Shown here piece after piece: positions 16,545-26,615 of a DNA stretch of 42,879 nucleotides. How positions within the stretch are numbered: position 1 is the stretch's first letter; each line of letters begins with the position of its first letter. The stretch comes from an uncultured Desulfovibrio sp. (GTDB lineage: Bacteria > Desulfobacterota > Desulfovibrionia > Desulfovibrionales > Desulfovibrionaceae), in NCBI GenBank assembly GCA_905235595.1, contig CAJOMG010000031.1:1-42879 (forward strand), given 5' to 3'. Below the pieces are notes generated by a model that saw only the letters and a program-made list of their open reading frames with translations, made no database searches and was not told where the DNA came from. A program made the position numbers and the translations under genes.

Positions 16545-17378
16545 TTATAGCAAAGCCCAAGCCATCTTCAGTGCCACGAGGATCAAAAAACAGGCAAAAG
16601 CCTTTTTGAGTTTGTCCGCTGGCAGGGCGTGAGAAAGTTTTACTCCCAGGGGTGCAGTGCAAAAACTGGCCGTTGCAATGCCAAGCAGCGCCCACAGATT
16701 AACGAAACCAAATGACATGGAGGGAAGGTCCGGCCTGCCCCAGCCACCGATGACATACCCAAGCGTACCCGCCACGGCAATGGGGAAACCGATTGCCGCT
16801 GACGTACCCACAGCGTGATGCAGGGGAACATTGCAAAAGGACATGAACGGTACAGAAAGCGATCCGCCACCAATACCCACGAAACTTGAAATAAGACCGA
16901 TACCCCCCCCTACGGCTGCTGTGCCAAGCTTGCCCGGCATCTCGCGACTGGCCGGGGGGCGGTAATTGGATAGCATTTGTATTGCTACACAAAAAAGAAA
17001 ACAGATAAAAAAGATTTTCAAAAACAACGTGGGCATATGCGTGGCCACCAGACCTCCACAGAACGTGCCCAGCAGGATGCCCGGCGTGATGGACATCAAG
17101 ATATCCCAGTGCACTGCTCCGCGGGCATTGTGCGCCCGGGCGCTGGAAACAGATGTGATCATGATGCTAGCAAGCGATGTGCCCAAGGCCATCTGCTGTA
17201 CATATTGCTCAGGCACCCCTACGCTGGGGAATACGGTCACCATCATGGGCACGAGCACAATACCGCCGCCGACCCCAAGTAACCCCGCCAAAATACCAGC
17301 CACCACGCCTAAACAAATATAGACAAGCAATGAAACAAGCACGTTCTTTCCCCCAGGAAGATGTAATACCCATTCCAT
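16545..17378 (-). CDS. TauE/SafE-family membrane exporter
   Basis: About 277 residues with 7-8 hydrophobic segments and the duplicated family motif (GLLGVGGGIVLVPMM near the start, SSFVGIGGGSLSVPFM in the middle). Members are proposed to export sulfite, sulfoacetate or related anions. The start is unsure: TTG at 17435, ATG at 17378 or GTG at 17342; only the GTG has a G-rich ribosome-like sequence (GGGGGAAAG). I list the ATG. In a genome that makes sulfite from sulfonates, an export valve is a reasonable role, but the gene is outside the sigma54-controlled cluster. Confidence 0.8.
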   Translation of the reverse strand: MEWVLHLPGGKNVLVSLLVYICLGVVAGILAGLLGVGGGIVLVPMMVTVFPSVGVPEQYVQQMALGTSLASIMITSVSSARAHNARGAVHWDILMSITPGILLGTFCGGLVATHMPTLFLKIFFICFLFCVAIQMLSNYRPPASREMPGKLGTAAVGGGIGLISSFVGIGGGSLSVPFMSFCNVPLHHAVGTSAAIGFPIAVAGTLGYVIGGWGRPDLPSMSFGFVNLWALLGIATASFCTAPLGVKLSHALPADKLKKAFACFLILVALKMAWALL

Positions 17379-17451
17379 ACCACATGCAGCATTTACAAAA
17401 ACACTGTATAAAAATGTCCGGTGGATGCCAAACAAGTCATGAACCTAGACA

Positions 17452-17661
17452 ATGGCTCTGCAGCCGTCAACAGACTTTTTACTTTACAATATTGATGCCC
17501 CGTCCTACTTTTTCCTTATGAAATGCTACGTTCAAAATGTACATTGTACCAAGGATTGGCAATCGTCCAGGCCACATTCGACTGCCTTTCCTGTTTGTTG
17601 GCCATTGAACCCGTTTCCCCGTTGTCTGACAACGGGGTTCTTTTTCCCTCCTACCCCGTAA
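17452..17661 (+). CDS. Possible pyr leader peptide ORF
   Basis: 69 codons that run through the attenuator hairpin and stop 4 bases before the pyrB ATG. A second overlapping reading frame (ATG at 17523, 48 codons) ends in a TGA overlapping the pyrB ATG. Neither has a clear ribosome site, so which frame is translated, if either, is undecided. E. coli pyrBI has a comparable leader ORF (pyrL) that crosses its attenuator. The codons at 17476-17517 are U-rich. Confidence 0.35.
   Translation: MALQPSTDFLLYNIDAPSYFFLMKCYVQNVHCTKDWQSSRPHSTAFPVCWPLNPFPRCLTTGFFFPPTP
17617..17645 (+). promoter_or_regulatory. Putative transcription attenuator of pyrBC
   Basis: CCCCGTTGT (17617-17625) pairs with ACAACGGGG (17629-17637), followed by TTCTTTTT: a classic intrinsic terminator ending about 20 bases before pyrB. 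No plus-strand gene lies upstream for it to terminate, since the neighbouring exporter gene runs the other way. It must therefore act in the pyr leader, as the UTP-sensitive attenuator of enteric pyrBI does. Confidence 0.7.
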
Positions 17662-17665
17662 GCTC

Positions 17666-18622
17666 ATGACGAACGACACAACGTATCGCTGGCCCCACAA
17701 AGACTTGCTGGACGTCACCCAGTTGAGCGCGGAAGACACACTACATCTCCTCGACGTGGCTGCCAGCTTTCAGGAAATCAACAGCCGTCCCGTCAAAAAA
17801 GTGCCCACCCTCAAGGGAAAAACCATAGTGCTTTTCTTCGTGGAGAACAGCACCCGCACCAAAACATCCTTTGACGTTGCGGGCAAACGTCTCTCTGCGG
17901 ACACTTTTGCCCTTGCCAAGACGGGCTCCAGCCTCAACAAGGGGGAAAGCCTCAAAGACACAGGGCTGACCCTCCAGGCCATGGCCCCAGATATCATCGT
18001 TATCCGTCATCCAAGCAGCGGTGCCGCCCGTTTTCTGGCAGAGCTTCTGCCCTGCTCCATAGTAAACGGCGGTGATGGCTGGCATGCCCACCCCACGCAG
18101 GCATTACTGGACTGCTATTCCTTGCGCCAAGCCTGGAACGGCATTTTCGCCGGTCGCACCCTGCTCATTCTGGGTGACATTGCTCATAGCCGTGTGGCCC
18201 GGTCCAACATGCACCTTTTGCACATGCTGGGTGTCCATTTACGACTGTGTGCCCCGCGCACCCTGCTGCCCGCCGGCGTGGAACACTGGCCCGTAGAAGT
18301 CTACAGCAATCTTGAAGCAGCCGTGCGTGATGTGGATGCCGTCATGTGCCTGCGCCTGCAACTGGAACGCCAACAGGCTGGGCTTCTGCCAGACCTCGCA
18401 GAGTATTCTCGTCGCTACTGCCTGAGTAGGCAACATCTTGCACTGGCCAAACCTGAAGTAAAGGTGTTGCACCCCGGCCCCATGAATCGCGGACTGGAAA
18501 TATCCAATGACATTGCCGACGCCCCCGCATGTCTGGTACTTGATCAGGTATCCGCGGGTGTGGCCACACGTATGGCCGTACTCTATCTGCTGACCACCCG
18601 CAACGACGGAGACCTCGTATGA
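17666..18622 (+). CDS. pyrB: Aspartate carbamoyltransferase catalytic subunit
   Basis: 318 residues, the expected length. It condenses carbamoyl phosphate and aspartate in the second step of UMP synthesis. Carbamoyl-phosphate site STRTKTSF (62-69) is present, with HPTQALLD and the C-terminal [11 protein letters not shown] motif. No Shine-Dalgarno sequence precedes the ATG, which suggests coupling to a leader ORF. Its stop overlaps pyrC in an ATGA, so the two are translated together. No pyrI regulatory subunit gene is present. Confidence 0.95.
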   Translation: MTNDTTYRWPHKDLLDVTQLSAEDTLHLLDVAASFQEINSRPVKKVPTLKGKTIVLFFVENSTRTKTSFDVAGKRLSADTFALAKTGSSLNKGESLKDTGLTLQAMAPDIIVIRHPSSGAARFLAELLPCSIVNGGDGWHAHPTQALLDCYSLRQAWNGIFAGRTLLILGDIAHSRVARSNMHLLHMLGVHLRLCAPRTLLPAGVEHWPVEVYSNLEAAVRDVDAVMCLRLQLERQQAGLLPDLAEYSRRYCLSRQHLALAKPEVKVLHPGPMNRGLEISNDIADAPACLVLDQVSAGVATRMAVLYLLTTRNDGDLV

Positions 18623-19881
18623 CGCTTTGCATCAAAAACGCCCGGCATCTTGAAGCACAAGTGGATATTCTTGTCCGCGATGAACGCATCCTCACTATGA
18701 CGCCGACAGGGCAACAATCCCCGCCGGAAGGCTACGAACTTTTCGACGCCACAGGCCTCATTCTCATGCCGAGTGCCATTGACGCTCATGTGCACTTGCG
18801 CGAGCCAGGCTACGAATACAAGGAAGACATTGCCTCAGGTCTTACAGCTGCAGCCCACGGTGGTTTTGGTGCGGTCATGTGTATGGCTAACACCAAACCT
18901 GTCAACGATACTGCAGGGATTACGCGTTTCATGCTTGGCCGCGCGCAGCAAAGCCATCCCTATGGCCCGCGTCTCTACCCCATTGCAGCGGCAACCATGG
19001 GACTCAACGGCGAAGAACTGACCCCTCTGGCTGAGTTAAAGGAAGCCGGCTGCGTAGCGGTTTCCAACGACGGCCGACCGCTGGTCAGTGCCGAAATCAC
19101 GCGCCGCATCATGGAATACGGGGCAGACCTGGGGCTTACTCTCATCGATCATTGCGAAGATCCGCACCTTGCCAAGGGATGGCGCATGCACGAGGGAATG
19201 ACAAGCGGTCTCCTCGGCGTTAAGGGGCAGCCCGCGTGCGGCGAGGCCATTCAGGCCATGCGGGACATTATGCTTTCAGAATACCTGAACATACCCGTGC
19301 ATATTGCCCACGTTTCAGCAGCACTGACCGTGGACTGCATTGCCTGGGCCAAAGCGCGTGGTGTCAGGGTGACGGCCGAAACATGTCCACACTACCTCAT
19401 CCTCGATGAAACTGCCATGGAAGGGTACAATACTCTTGCCAAGGTCAGTCCGCCCCTGCGCACCGAGACCGACCGTGCCGCTCTGCGCCGTGCCGTGAAA
19501 GAAGGCATTATTGACATTCTTGTCACAGATCATGCTCCTCATGCAGCTCATGAAAAAGAAGGCACACTGGACGAAGCCCCCAATGGCTTCACAGGTCTTG
19601 ATCTTGCCATCAGCCTTACCTGGGGGCTTGTGCGCGACAATGTGCTAACCGAAGCAGACATGCAGCGCCTTTGGAGCCGCCGTCCAGGCGAAATTTTTTC
19701 TCTACCTTACAATAGTTTCAATCCCGGAGATCCGGCAGATTTCTTTTTGCTGGACCCCGATGAAAGCTGGATTCCCGCGCCAGACACCCTGTATTCCAAA
19801 AGCAGCAATACGCCTTTTCTGGGGCAGACACTGCATGGTCGGGTGAAACATCATTGGCTTGCCGGACATCAGCTTTTTTAG
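18619..19881 (+). CDS. pyrC: Dihydroorotase (class I)
   Basis: 420 residues, the length of monofunctional class I dihydroorotases. It closes carbamoyl-aspartate to dihydroorotate. Zinc ligands His57 and His59 lie in [19 protein letters not shown] and [12 protein letters not shown] supply further ligand and catalytic residues. The start codon overlaps the pyrB stop (ATGA). Such subunits often form a complex with PyrB; the coupled genes fit that. Confidence 0.95.
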   Translation: MTLCIKNARHLEAQVDILVRDERILTMTPTGQQSPPEGYELFDATGLILMPSAIDAHVHLREPGYEYKEDIASGLTAAAHGGFGAVMCMANTKPVNDTAGITRFMLGRAQQSHPYGPRLYPIAAATMGLNGEELTPLAELKEAGCVAVSNDGRPLVSAEITRRIMEYGADLGLTLIDHCEDPHLAKGWRMHEGMTSGLLGVKGQPACGEAIQAMRDIMLSEYLNIPVHIAHVSAALTVDCIAWAKARGVRVTAETCPHYLILDETAMEGYNTLAKVSPPLRTETDRAALRRAVKEGIIDILVTDHAPHAAHEKEGTLDEAPNGFTGLDLAISLTWGLVRDNVLTEADMQRLWSRRPGEIFSLPYNSFNPGDPADFFLLDPDESWIPAPDTLYSKSSNTPFLGQTLHGRVKHHWLAGHQLF

Positions 19882-19939
19882 AAAGTTCAACAGAATCGCG
19901 TAGATCTTGCCGATGTAACCACCATACATACCATACAAA

Positions 19940-19962
19940 AAGGCGGGGAAGTTCCCCGCCTT
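19940..19962. terminator. Bidirectional terminator between pyrC and the hydrogenase operon
   Basis: AAGGCGGGG and CCCCGCCTT form a stem with a short AAGTT loop between converging genes. On the minus strand it is followed by TTTTTGT, so it works best for the hydrogenase transcript. Confidence 0.8.
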
Positions 19963-19991
19963 GTCATATCTCCATGTCAGGTGAAGATATC

Positions 19992-21674
19992 CTAGAGTAC
20001 CTTGAACTTATGAACTTCGTTCGTCTCTCCATCAATCACATGCACCGCACAGGCAATGCACGGATCAAAGGAATGGATTGTCCGCAGGATTTCCACAGGA
20101 CGTTTTGGGTCGGCAACAGGCGTACCAATGAGTGCTTCTTCAGCAGGTCCCAGAATTCCCTTGGCATCACGAGGGCCAAGATTCCACGTGGTAGGTACCA
20201 CCAGCTGGAAGTTGCCGATCTTGCCCTGCTCTATACGCAGCCAGTGCGACAGGCCACCGCGCGGAGCATCTAGGAATCCAACCCCTCGCGCCTCTTCAGG
20301 CACGGCATAATCTTCGACAATCTGCTGGTCTTTCTTGATATTGTCTTCAAATGCCTCAAGCCATTTTTCGGTCTGCTGCGCAATAGCCAACGTCTGTATA
20401 CCACGAGCTGCAGTACGTCCGAGAGTGGAGAAAAGCGCCTCGGGACCTACCCCTAGCTTCTGCAGCACCATATCCACGACAGGCTTGATGGTCTTGTGAT
20501 TCTGCGCATAGGCAACAAGCATTTGTGCCAAGGGGCCCGTCTCAACCGAGGCACCATCGTAACGAGGGGCCTTGAGCCAGGAATACTTGTCCGTATCCCC
20601 CATCTTTGTGAAAGCAGGTTTTGTCTCACCCTCATAGGGTGTACGGGCTTCAGAACCTTCGTACCAGCTATGGCGCACATGTTCAGCGATCTTTGAAGGA
20701 TCCATGGGCCGTACGCTGCTGAGCTTACGATCGAGTATGACACCGGGCTTGTACCAGCGGCTATGGAGGTCACGTTCCCCACCCGGTGCCGGGAATTCGC
20801 CAAAAGCCATGAAATTGCGCGTCCCACCAAGAGCCGCCCAGTCTTTGTACTGGCTTGCCACCAGAAGCAGGTCAGGAATATAGACCTCTTCGATGAATTT
20901 TCTGGTTTTCTGATAGAGCTCCCGATACTGCTGGATGCGCTCAGGCGTTAGGGCATCATAACATGTGACACCGCCACCAGCAACAAAGAACTGTGGATGC
21001 GGATTCTTACCACCAAACACAGCCATGCCGCGGGCAGCATCCACCTGAGCACGTAATGCCTCCAAATAGTGGGCTGTTGCCACGAGATTGGCTTCAGGCT
21101 CCAAGTAATAACTGGGATGTCCACCAAGGAAATAAGCGTTAGTGAAGGGGCCAAGTTGGCCGCTCTCAACAAAGGCTTTCAGTTTGTCCTGCACTGCCTT
21201 AAAATCTTCGGCTCTGGCAGGACGGGGTGAAATGGATTCAGCTAATTTGGCAGCCTTTGTCGGATCTGCAAGCAAAGCGCTTGTCACATCCACAAAATCA
21301 AGGGCATGCAGATGGTAGAAATGCACCATGTGGTCATGCATAAAAAGCATGGCCATGACAAGATTGCGGATGTAGGTTGCATTGGTCGGAATGGGTTTGT
21401 TGATGGCGTCTTCCAGGGCACGAGTAGATGCCAGTGCGTGTGTGTAGGTGCAGACACCGCAGGTACGCTGCGTGAAGTGTTGCGCATCGCGAGGATCACG
21501 CCCTTTCAGAATAATCTCCAGGCCACGGAATAACGTACCACAGCTGCGGGCATCTTTAATTTTGCCGCCTTCCACTTCAACTTCAATACGAAGATGCCCT
21601 TCAATGCGGGTCAGCGGATCAACGACAATAGGGCCGGTGTAATTGCTCTGGGGTGTTTGTTTTGCTTGGCTCAT
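19992..21674 (-). CDS. hynA: Periplasmic [NiFe] hydrogenase large subunit
   Basis: 560 residues, as in Desulfovibrio HynA. It carries the Ni-Fe site: the first pair of cysteines in RTCGVC (Cys72, Cys75) and the second in DPCIACAVH (Cys539, Cys542, His545). Both codons of the second pair specify cysteine, so this is [NiFe] and not [NiFeSe]. The 15 residues after His545 are the tail removed by a maturation endopeptidase; no such peptidase gene is in the window. It has no export signal and would travel with the Tat-signal small subunit. It starts 10 bases after hynB. Role: H2 uptake into periplasmic cytochrome c. Confidence 0.95.
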   Translation of the reverse strand: MSQAKQTPQSNYTGPIVVDPLTRIEGHLRIEVEVEGGKIKDARSCGTLFRGLEIILKGRDPRDAQHFTQRTCGVCTYTHALASTRALEDAINKPIPTNATYIRNLVMAMLFMHDHMVHFYHLHALDFVDVTSALLADPTKAAKLAESISPRPARAEDFKAVQDKLKAFVESGQLGPFTNAYFLGGHPSYYLEPEANLVATAHYLEALRAQVDAARGMAVFGGKNPHPQFFVAGGGVTCYDALTPERIQQYRELYQKTRKFIEEVYIPDLLLVASQYKDWAALGGTRNFMAFGEFPAPGGERDLHSRWYKPGVILDRKLSSVRPMDPSKIAEHVRHSWYEGSEARTPYEGETKPAFTKMGDTDKYSWLKAPRYDGASVETGPLAQMLVAYAQNHKTIKPVVDMVLQKLGVGPEALFSTLGRTAARGIQTLAIAQQTEKWLEAFEDNIKKDQQIVEDYAVPEEARGVGFLDAPRGGLSHWLRIEQGKIGNFQLVVPTTWNLGPRDAKGILGPAEEALIGTPVADPKRPVEILRTIHSFDPCIACAVHVIDGETNEVHKFKVL

Positions 21675-21684
21675 GATTTTCCCC

Positions 21685-22632
21685 CTAGTTCTGGTAGAAC
21701 GGTGTCATATCGTCCCAGAAACCGGGTTCACTGCAGCCAATGCAGGGATGCCCGGCCGCCACGGGCCAGCTGGTTTCATTGAAAAGAACCTTGGGACAAT
21801 TATTGTAAGTCTGTGGCCCTTTGCAACCCAGCTCATAAAGACACCAGCCCTTTCGTGCCTCTTCCGAATTAAAGGAGGGTGCAAACTCACCAGCATCAAA
21901 ATGTTTACGGCGCTCGCAAAGATCATGCACACTTTTTCCAAAAAACATAAGCGGGCGACCCAGCTCATCCAGCTCTATCTTTCGCCCCTGTAAGAAGGCG
22001 ACGAGAGCCCCTACCATATTCAGGGGATTGGGGGGGCATCCCGGGATATTGATTCCCTTGACGCCAAGATCTGCAAAACATTCATTAACCCCCTTGGCAG
22101 CTGTAGGATTAGGTGCTGCCGCCTGAACGCCGCCATAACAGGCACAAGTGCCAATATTTACAACGGCTTTAGCTTTGGGCAGGATATTTTTGCAGATATC
22201 GTACATTGTATGCCCGCCAATATACCCATACTGATTGTTCATGGCAGTTGGGATAGCCCCTTCCACCAGGCACACAAAACCGTTGGGATTATTCACCGCA
22301 GTCTGCAGAGCCTCTTCAGCGGCATCACCTGCAGCAGCCATGATTGTCTCATGGTAATCAAGAGAAATAGTGTCAAGAATAAGGGCATCAAGATATGGTT
22401 TATAGGTGCGCAGCAATGCTTCAGAGCATCCAGTGCATTCCGCTGCATGCAAATAGACCACAGAGGCCCGACGGCCAGTCAGCGCCGCCGCTACTTCAGA
22501 GGCAAGGGATGGACCGAGCCCCATCGTCACCGCCACCGCCGTACAGAACTTCATAAAATCACGGCGGCTGATGCCTTGGCGCTCTAAACGCTCTTCTCCG
22601 CCATTTTTGCCCAGACCCACGGCAATACGCAT
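21685..22632 (-). CDS. hynB: Periplasmic [NiFe] hydrogenase small subunit
   Basis: 315 residues. An N-terminal twin-arginine signal SRRDFMKF (Arg23, Arg24) is followed by a hydrophobic stretch, so the folded dimer is exported by Tat. Iron-sulfur ligands are visible in [22 protein letters not shown], and the C-terminal [20 protein letters not shown] and [14 protein letters not shown] motifs that hold three clusters. An AGGAGG site lies 6 bases before the ATG. No membrane cytochrome b gene follows, consistent with electron delivery to soluble cytochrome c3. Confidence 0.95.
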   Translation of the reverse strand: MRIAVGLGKNGGEERLERQGISRRDFMKFCTAVAVTMGLGPSLASEVAAALTGRRASVVYLHAAECTGCSEALLRTYKPYLDALILDTISLDYHETIMAAAGDAAEEALQTAVNNPNGFVCLVEGAIPTAMNNQYGYIGGHTMYDICKNILPKAKAVVNIGTCACYGGVQAAAPNPTAAKGVNECFADLGVKGINIPGCPPNPLNMVGALVAFLQGRKIELDELGRPLMFFGKSVHDLCERRKHFDAGEFAPSFNSEEARKGWCLYELGCKGPQTYNNCPKVLFNETSWPVAAGHPCIGCSEPGFWDDMTPFYQN

Positions 22633-22969
22633 ACTCGCCTCCTGACAAGAGTAAATAAAAGGCTTAGCCGCTTACTTGTAAACCAAAATGCGACACAGGA
22701 TCACACGTCGCTACGGCATTGCACGAAGTATCACAGCAATGACCGAAAATCAAAGACGTCAGACACAAACTCCGTTCGCACAAAAGCAACATACAAGCAG
22801 GCTACAGCTCATAAACGCCTAGTAAAAGCCTATCCCTTTCTTTGTAATCGGTCAATACGGTGTGTGATTTGAAAAGGAACAAGCCAAGGCATATGTCATA
22901 GTTTTTTACCACGAAGTGAGGTCACGCATAAAAACTCTTCAAAGAAGGTGTGCGCATGCTCGTTACATA
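22633..22969. other. Intergenic region upstream of hynBA
   Basis: 337 bases without a convincing gene. On the minus strand TTGACC, a 17-base spacer and TAGGCT (22855-22827) form a plausible sigma70 promoter for hynBA, leaving a leader of about 190 bases. No strong terminator for the upstream aprBA-like operon is visible, only a short CTTC/GAAG hairpin before TTTTT near 22925-22945. Confidence 0.4.
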
Positions 22970-23293
22970 TCAGGCGATTCTGTTAGCAAACTTGAACGTC
23001 GTCTCCTTTCCGTAAATATCTTTACATTTCCATGTAATCGTATTTCTTCCAACAATGGGTCGCAGGCTGGCTTTATAATACCCGAGCTGATAGGGAATTC
23101 TTGTTTCTAGGGCATTTCTTGGACAAGCCTTGACACAGGACATGCAATCCCAGCAATCCCGTGAAGAACGCAAAAAGGCCTTTCCAGTAGTCGCATCAAG
23201 TGCCATCAGATCGCCAGGACAGATTTCTTCACAGAATGTTTCATTGCGACCTGCACATCCGTTACATTTATGGGGATCAATAATAGGAGGCAT
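22970..23293 (-). CDS. AprB-like two-[4Fe-4S] electron-transfer subunit, tail-less
   Basis: 107 residues. The cluster motifs CNGCAGRNETFC-EEI-CP and CWDCMSCVKACP match those of adenylylsulfate reductase beta subunit, including spacing, and the short beta-sheet segment after the ferredoxin part (ITWKCKD, TTFKFANR) also aligns. Genuine AprB has some 40-60 further residues that wrap around AprA; here the protein stops at that point. It would pass electrons to or from the flavin of the neighbouring alpha subunit, 14 bases upstream. The reaction is unknown. Confidence 0.85.
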   Translation of the reverse strand: MPPIIDPHKCNGCAGRNETFCEEICPGDLMALDATTGKAFLRSSRDCWDCMSCVKACPRNALETRIPYQLGYYKASLRPIVGRNTITWKCKDIYGKETTFKFANRIA

Positions 23294-23307
23294 GGAAGCA
23301 TTCCTCG

Positions 23308-25080
23308 TTATGCTTTTTGTCGATCACCAGGGATCAACTGTTCGTAGGGACGTGTAAATGTGGTAATTATACCGCTTTCAGGGTCACGACGTGATTCAAT
23401 AAAACAGTCAAAATGGACGTCATCACGCTCAGGGTAGTCCATACGCGTCTGCCAGCCAGCCCATCGGGTTTCCTTACGAGCTTTTAAGTGATGCACTACG
23501 GCTTCCGCTACATCCACCCGATCCATTGTTTCATGGGCTTCCATCAGCATATGTAAAGAATCTGCTGTCAGATATGCAAACTGACTTTGCAACATCTTTA
23601 TATGGCGCAGTGCGTAATCCAAACGCTCCTCGTTGGTGCGATAATACTGGCTGGTACCACCAGCATATTCATCCATCAGACGCTGCAGCCGTTCCTTCAT
23701 TGCAACAGGTTGGATGCCATCTTGACCACGGCGTAAGATTGGTGCATAGACTCGAGCCTTTTCCGCTTCAATCTGGGCTGCATCCAATGGCGCAAGAGAT
23801 CGATTCTTCATCCATGCCAAAGCACCACGAGCTGCCAGCTTGCCTTCAGCCGCGCAACCGCCCACAAACTTGTTAGGATTGCCCCCTGCTGTTTCACCAG
23901 CGGCAAAGAGACCCGGTATTGTTGTCATACGCTCCATAGTAACCCAAAAACCGCTACCTGTATGACCTCCAACGATGTACGGATCAGAACCATAAATTTC
24001 AATGGGTTCTTTGGTTACATCCTGTCCTCGACTCGCTAAAAAGAGAACAAAGGAAGGTCGTTCGTTGAGGTAATCTACCAAAAGATCGTGAGCCTTCTCA
24101 GGACTGAGGCGGGTCGTGTCACAATAGCAGGGACCACGTCCTGCCAGCCATTCTTCCATGGGAGCATTTGCTCTAATATAACGGGGAGCCGCATCACCTC
24201 CAAGATGCTTATACCGATCCATCACATGCTCTCCCTTGGCATTGATGATGGCCGATTTGTAGCCTACGGAAATTGTATCTATGGGACCGCAGAAGTCCTT
24301 GGAGCGTGTAGCAACCCATCGCTGTTCCATGCTTGTCAGCTCGGCGCCCTGTCGAAAACCCATGGCATACCCGGAGCCTACACAGTAGGGGCACATCCAG
24401 ATTTGCGCGCCACTGTCGGTGGAGTCAGCAGTGTACGATTTATAAAGAGTACCAGCTCCTCCAGTACTAATAACAGTAGCTTTGGCGCGAAAAACATAAA
24501 ATTTTCCATCACGCACGCCAAACCCCATAGCACCAGCACAATGCCCATCGTGCATGAGCAGGCCTGTGGCCACAACGCGATTATACACAACGGCACCACT
24601 TTCAAGAGCTTTCTCTGCCATGATGGGCTTGAGTTGTTCTCCGTGGATGGAAATATCCCATTTACCCCGATATGAGGCATTGCCCTCTTCATCTCGCAGA
24701 ATGGGCAGGCCCCAACGTTCCAGGTCATCTACGCATTCATTAAGTTCATAGGCATTGGAAAGGGCTAAATCTTCTCTAAGAGGACCGCCACCTACCTGAG
24801 CACGACTCCAGCGTACCAGGTCTTCTGGAGTTTTGCCTTTAGGAATATAGGTATTGATGGCATCCATGCCAGCTGAGCACGCACCGGAACGGCGAATGTC
24901 AGCCTTTTCCAGAATGACTGTTGTAATTCCGGGTTGCAACTTAGCTGCTTCTACAGCCACAAAGCATCCCGCATTTCCCCCGCCGATAATAAGCAGGTCA
25001 GCGGTAACTTTTACCGTTTCAACAGATTCAAGCCCAGCAGGGGCAAAATCTACGGCGTGGGCAGTATTCATGCGAGCCAT
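23308..25080 (-). CDS. AprA-like FAD oxidoreductase (fumarate reductase/APS reductase superfamily)
   Basis: 590 residues, shorter than dissimilatory AprA (about 650). An FAD-binding GGGNAG lies at 33-38, and AINTYIP (Asn76), HGEQ (Glu148), AQIW (Trp228), TRSKD (Arg259) and GGHTGSG (His373) align with the AprA active-site residues I recall (Asn74, Glu141, Trp234, Arg265, His398 in Archaeoglobus). The protein is therefore closer to AprA than to fumarate reductase. It is cytoplasmic, with no signal peptide, and lies directly after tctA2. That suggests it acts on an imported organic anion, or is a variant APS/sulfite enzyme. No Sat or Qmo genes are present. Confidence 0.85.
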   Translation of the reverse strand: MARMNTAHAVDFAPAGLESVETVKVTADLLIIGGGNAGCFVAVEAAKLQPGITTVILEKADIRRSGACSAGMDAINTYIPKGKTPEDLVRWSRAQVGGGPLREDLALSNAYELNECVDDLERWGLPILRDEEGNASYRGKWDISIHGEQLKPIMAEKALESGAVVYNRVVATGLLMHDGHCAGAMGFGVRDGKFYVFRAKATVISTGGAGTLYKSYTADSTDSGAQIWMCPYCVGSGYAMGFRQGAELTSMEQRWVATRSKDFCGPIDTISVGYKSAIINAKGEHVMDRYKHLGGDAAPRYIRANAPMEEWLAGRGPCYCDTTRLSPEKAHDLLVDYLNERPSFVLFLASRGQDVTKEPIEIYGSDPYIVGGHTGSGFWVTMERMTTIPGLFAAGETAGGNPNKFVGGCAAEGKLAARGALAWMKNRSLAPLDAAQIEAEKARVYAPILRRGQDGIQPVAMKERLQRLMDEYAGGTSQYYRTNEERLDYALRHIKMLQSQFAYLTADSLHMLMEAHETMDRVDVAEAVVHHLKARKETRWAGWQTRMDYPERDDVHFDCFIESRRDPESGIITTFTRPYEQLIPGDRQKA

Positions 25081-25104
25081 GCCTGTCTCCTTGAATGTTT
25101 TCCG

Positions 25105-26592
25105 TTATCCTTTACGAATTGAAAAGACGGACTTGCAAATCACGATAAATGTCAGAACCATGAGGATATCTGCCACCGGATGCTTAAAGAACATGAACGG
25201 ATCCTGTTCCGAAGCAATAATAACCTGCTGCAGAGAGGTTTCCCATATGGGGGCAAGTATAAAACCAATGATAAGGCATATAAAAGAGTACTCAAACTTG
25301 CGCATAAAATACGCTAACAGCGAAAAGGCGATCATCAGGGTCACGTCAAAACTGGAATACTGTGACAAATAGGAACCCATCACACAGGTGAAGATAATAA
25401 TTGGATACAGCACCAAAGGGGGAATGCTTACCATCTTGCAGAAAACCTTAAGCCCGAGTTGACCCACGCCTAACAAAAAAATATTTGCCACAATAAGGCT
25501 TCCATAGATGGCATAGATAAACTGCGCATTTTGCTCAAACATGAGGGGACCGGGCGTCATGCCGTGCAACACAAAAGCACCAATGAGCAGCGCAGCCGCC
25601 ATATTCCCGGGAATTCCCAATGTAAACAAAGGAATAAGGCTTGAAGCCACTACCGCACTGTTGGCGGATTCCGATGCGGCTATGCCTTCTAGCCGCCCGG
25701 TACCGAACTCTTCAGGATGTTTGGAATGCTTGACCGCCTGATCATAGGCAAAGAAGGAAGCTACTGGTGCGCCGAGTCCAGGGAGGGCACCAACTATCGT
25801 GCCGGCAATGGATGACCGCAACAATGTTACGGCGCAGCTAACATATTCCTTTAGCGAAACAAAGCGATCCTCTGGACGCGGTGAAAAGCTGAGCACTTCT
25901 GTCTTGCCTTTGTCACCAATGATACGTTCCAACTGTATAATAATCTCGGAAAAGGCCAACATACCGATACCGATAGGAATCAGAGATATCCCCCGCTCAA
26001 GGGATACGATACCAAAGGTCAGGCGAGGCATGGCAGAAACCGGTTCGATGCCAATAGTACCAATGAGGACTCCCAGCGAAGCTGCAATAAGTCCGCGAAT
26101 CATCGACTTTGTGCCCAGTCCGGCGATAATTGTCATCGCCATGCAAATAAGAGCAAAGACTTCGGGCGGCCCCATATAGAGGGCCACAGCAGCCAAAGGA
26201 GCGGCCACAAGAATGAGTACCAGCGTAGCAAAAGCGTCACCCGTCACTGATGCATACAGAGCTGTGCGTAATGCCTTTTCCCCCTTTCCCTGCTGGGCGA
26301 GAGGATGTCCATCCCAAGTGGTAGCTGCGGATTCAGGCGTTCCTGGGGTGTTAAGCAGGATGCCGGAAATGGAACCGCCAAAAAAAGCACCCTTGTTTAA
26401 CCCGACCAGAAAGCCAATGGCAGCAACAGGTGACATATAGTAGGAAAGAGGAATGCACAGTGCTATGGCCATAGGACCGTTGATGCCTGGAATAGCACCT
26501 GCAATAACTCCAGCAATAACGCCCAGAAGCACGAAAAACAGATTAGCGACGTGTAAAGCCTCTGCAAAGCCCGCGCAAATCATATCAAACAT
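25105..26592 (-). CDS. tctA: TTT system 2 large permease subunit (TctA)
   Basis: 495 residues with the TctA repeats GAIPGINGPMAIALCIP and GALPGLGAPVAS, then SESANSA and LGIPGNMAAALLIGA. The open frame extends further upstream, overlapping tctB, but the ATG at 26592 has a GAGGAG site and fits the family's N-terminus. It lies 24 bases upstream of the aprA-like gene on the same strand. Confidence 0.92.
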   Translation of the reverse strand: MFDMICAGFAEALHVANLFFVLLGVIAGVIAGAIPGINGPMAIALCIPLSYYMSPVAAIGFLVGLNKGAFFGGSISGILLNTPGTPESAATTWDGHPLAQQGKGEKALRTALYASVTGDAFATLVLILVAAPLAAVALYMGPPEVFALICMAMTIIAGLGTKSMIRGLIAASLGVLIGTIGIEPVSAMPRLTFGIVSLERGISLIPIGIGMLAFSEIIIQLERIIGDKGKTEVLSFSPRPEDRFVSLKEYVSCAVTLLRSSIAGTIVGALPGLGAPVASFFAYDQAVKHSKHPEEFGTGRLEGIAASESANSAVVASSLIPLFTLGIPGNMAAALLIGAFVLHGMTPGPLMFEQNAQFIYAIYGSLIVANIFLLGVGQLGLKVFCKMVSIPPLVLYPIIIFTCVMGSYLSQYSSFDVTLMIAFSLLAYFMRKFEYSFICLIIGFILAPIWETSLQQVIIASEQDPFMFFKHPVADILMVLTFIVICKSVFSIRKG

Positions 26593-26615
26593 AGCAGACT
26601 CCTCAAAAAGCAGGC

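Noticed and set aside
15755-16609. Plus-strand open frame of 284 codons
   Set aside because: It mirrors the amidohydrolase gene on the other strand, which has intact metal ligands; the product is Pro/Ala/Ser-rich and family-less.
19992-21674. [NiFeSe] hydrogenase
   Set aside because: The position used for selenocysteine is a TGC cysteine codon in DPCIACAVH and no in-frame TGA is found.
23308-25080. Plain fumarate reductase/succinate dehydrogenase flavoprotein
   Set aside because: Residue pattern and the partner iron-sulfur subunit match AprA/AprB, and no cytochrome b or SdhB-type subunit accompanies it.
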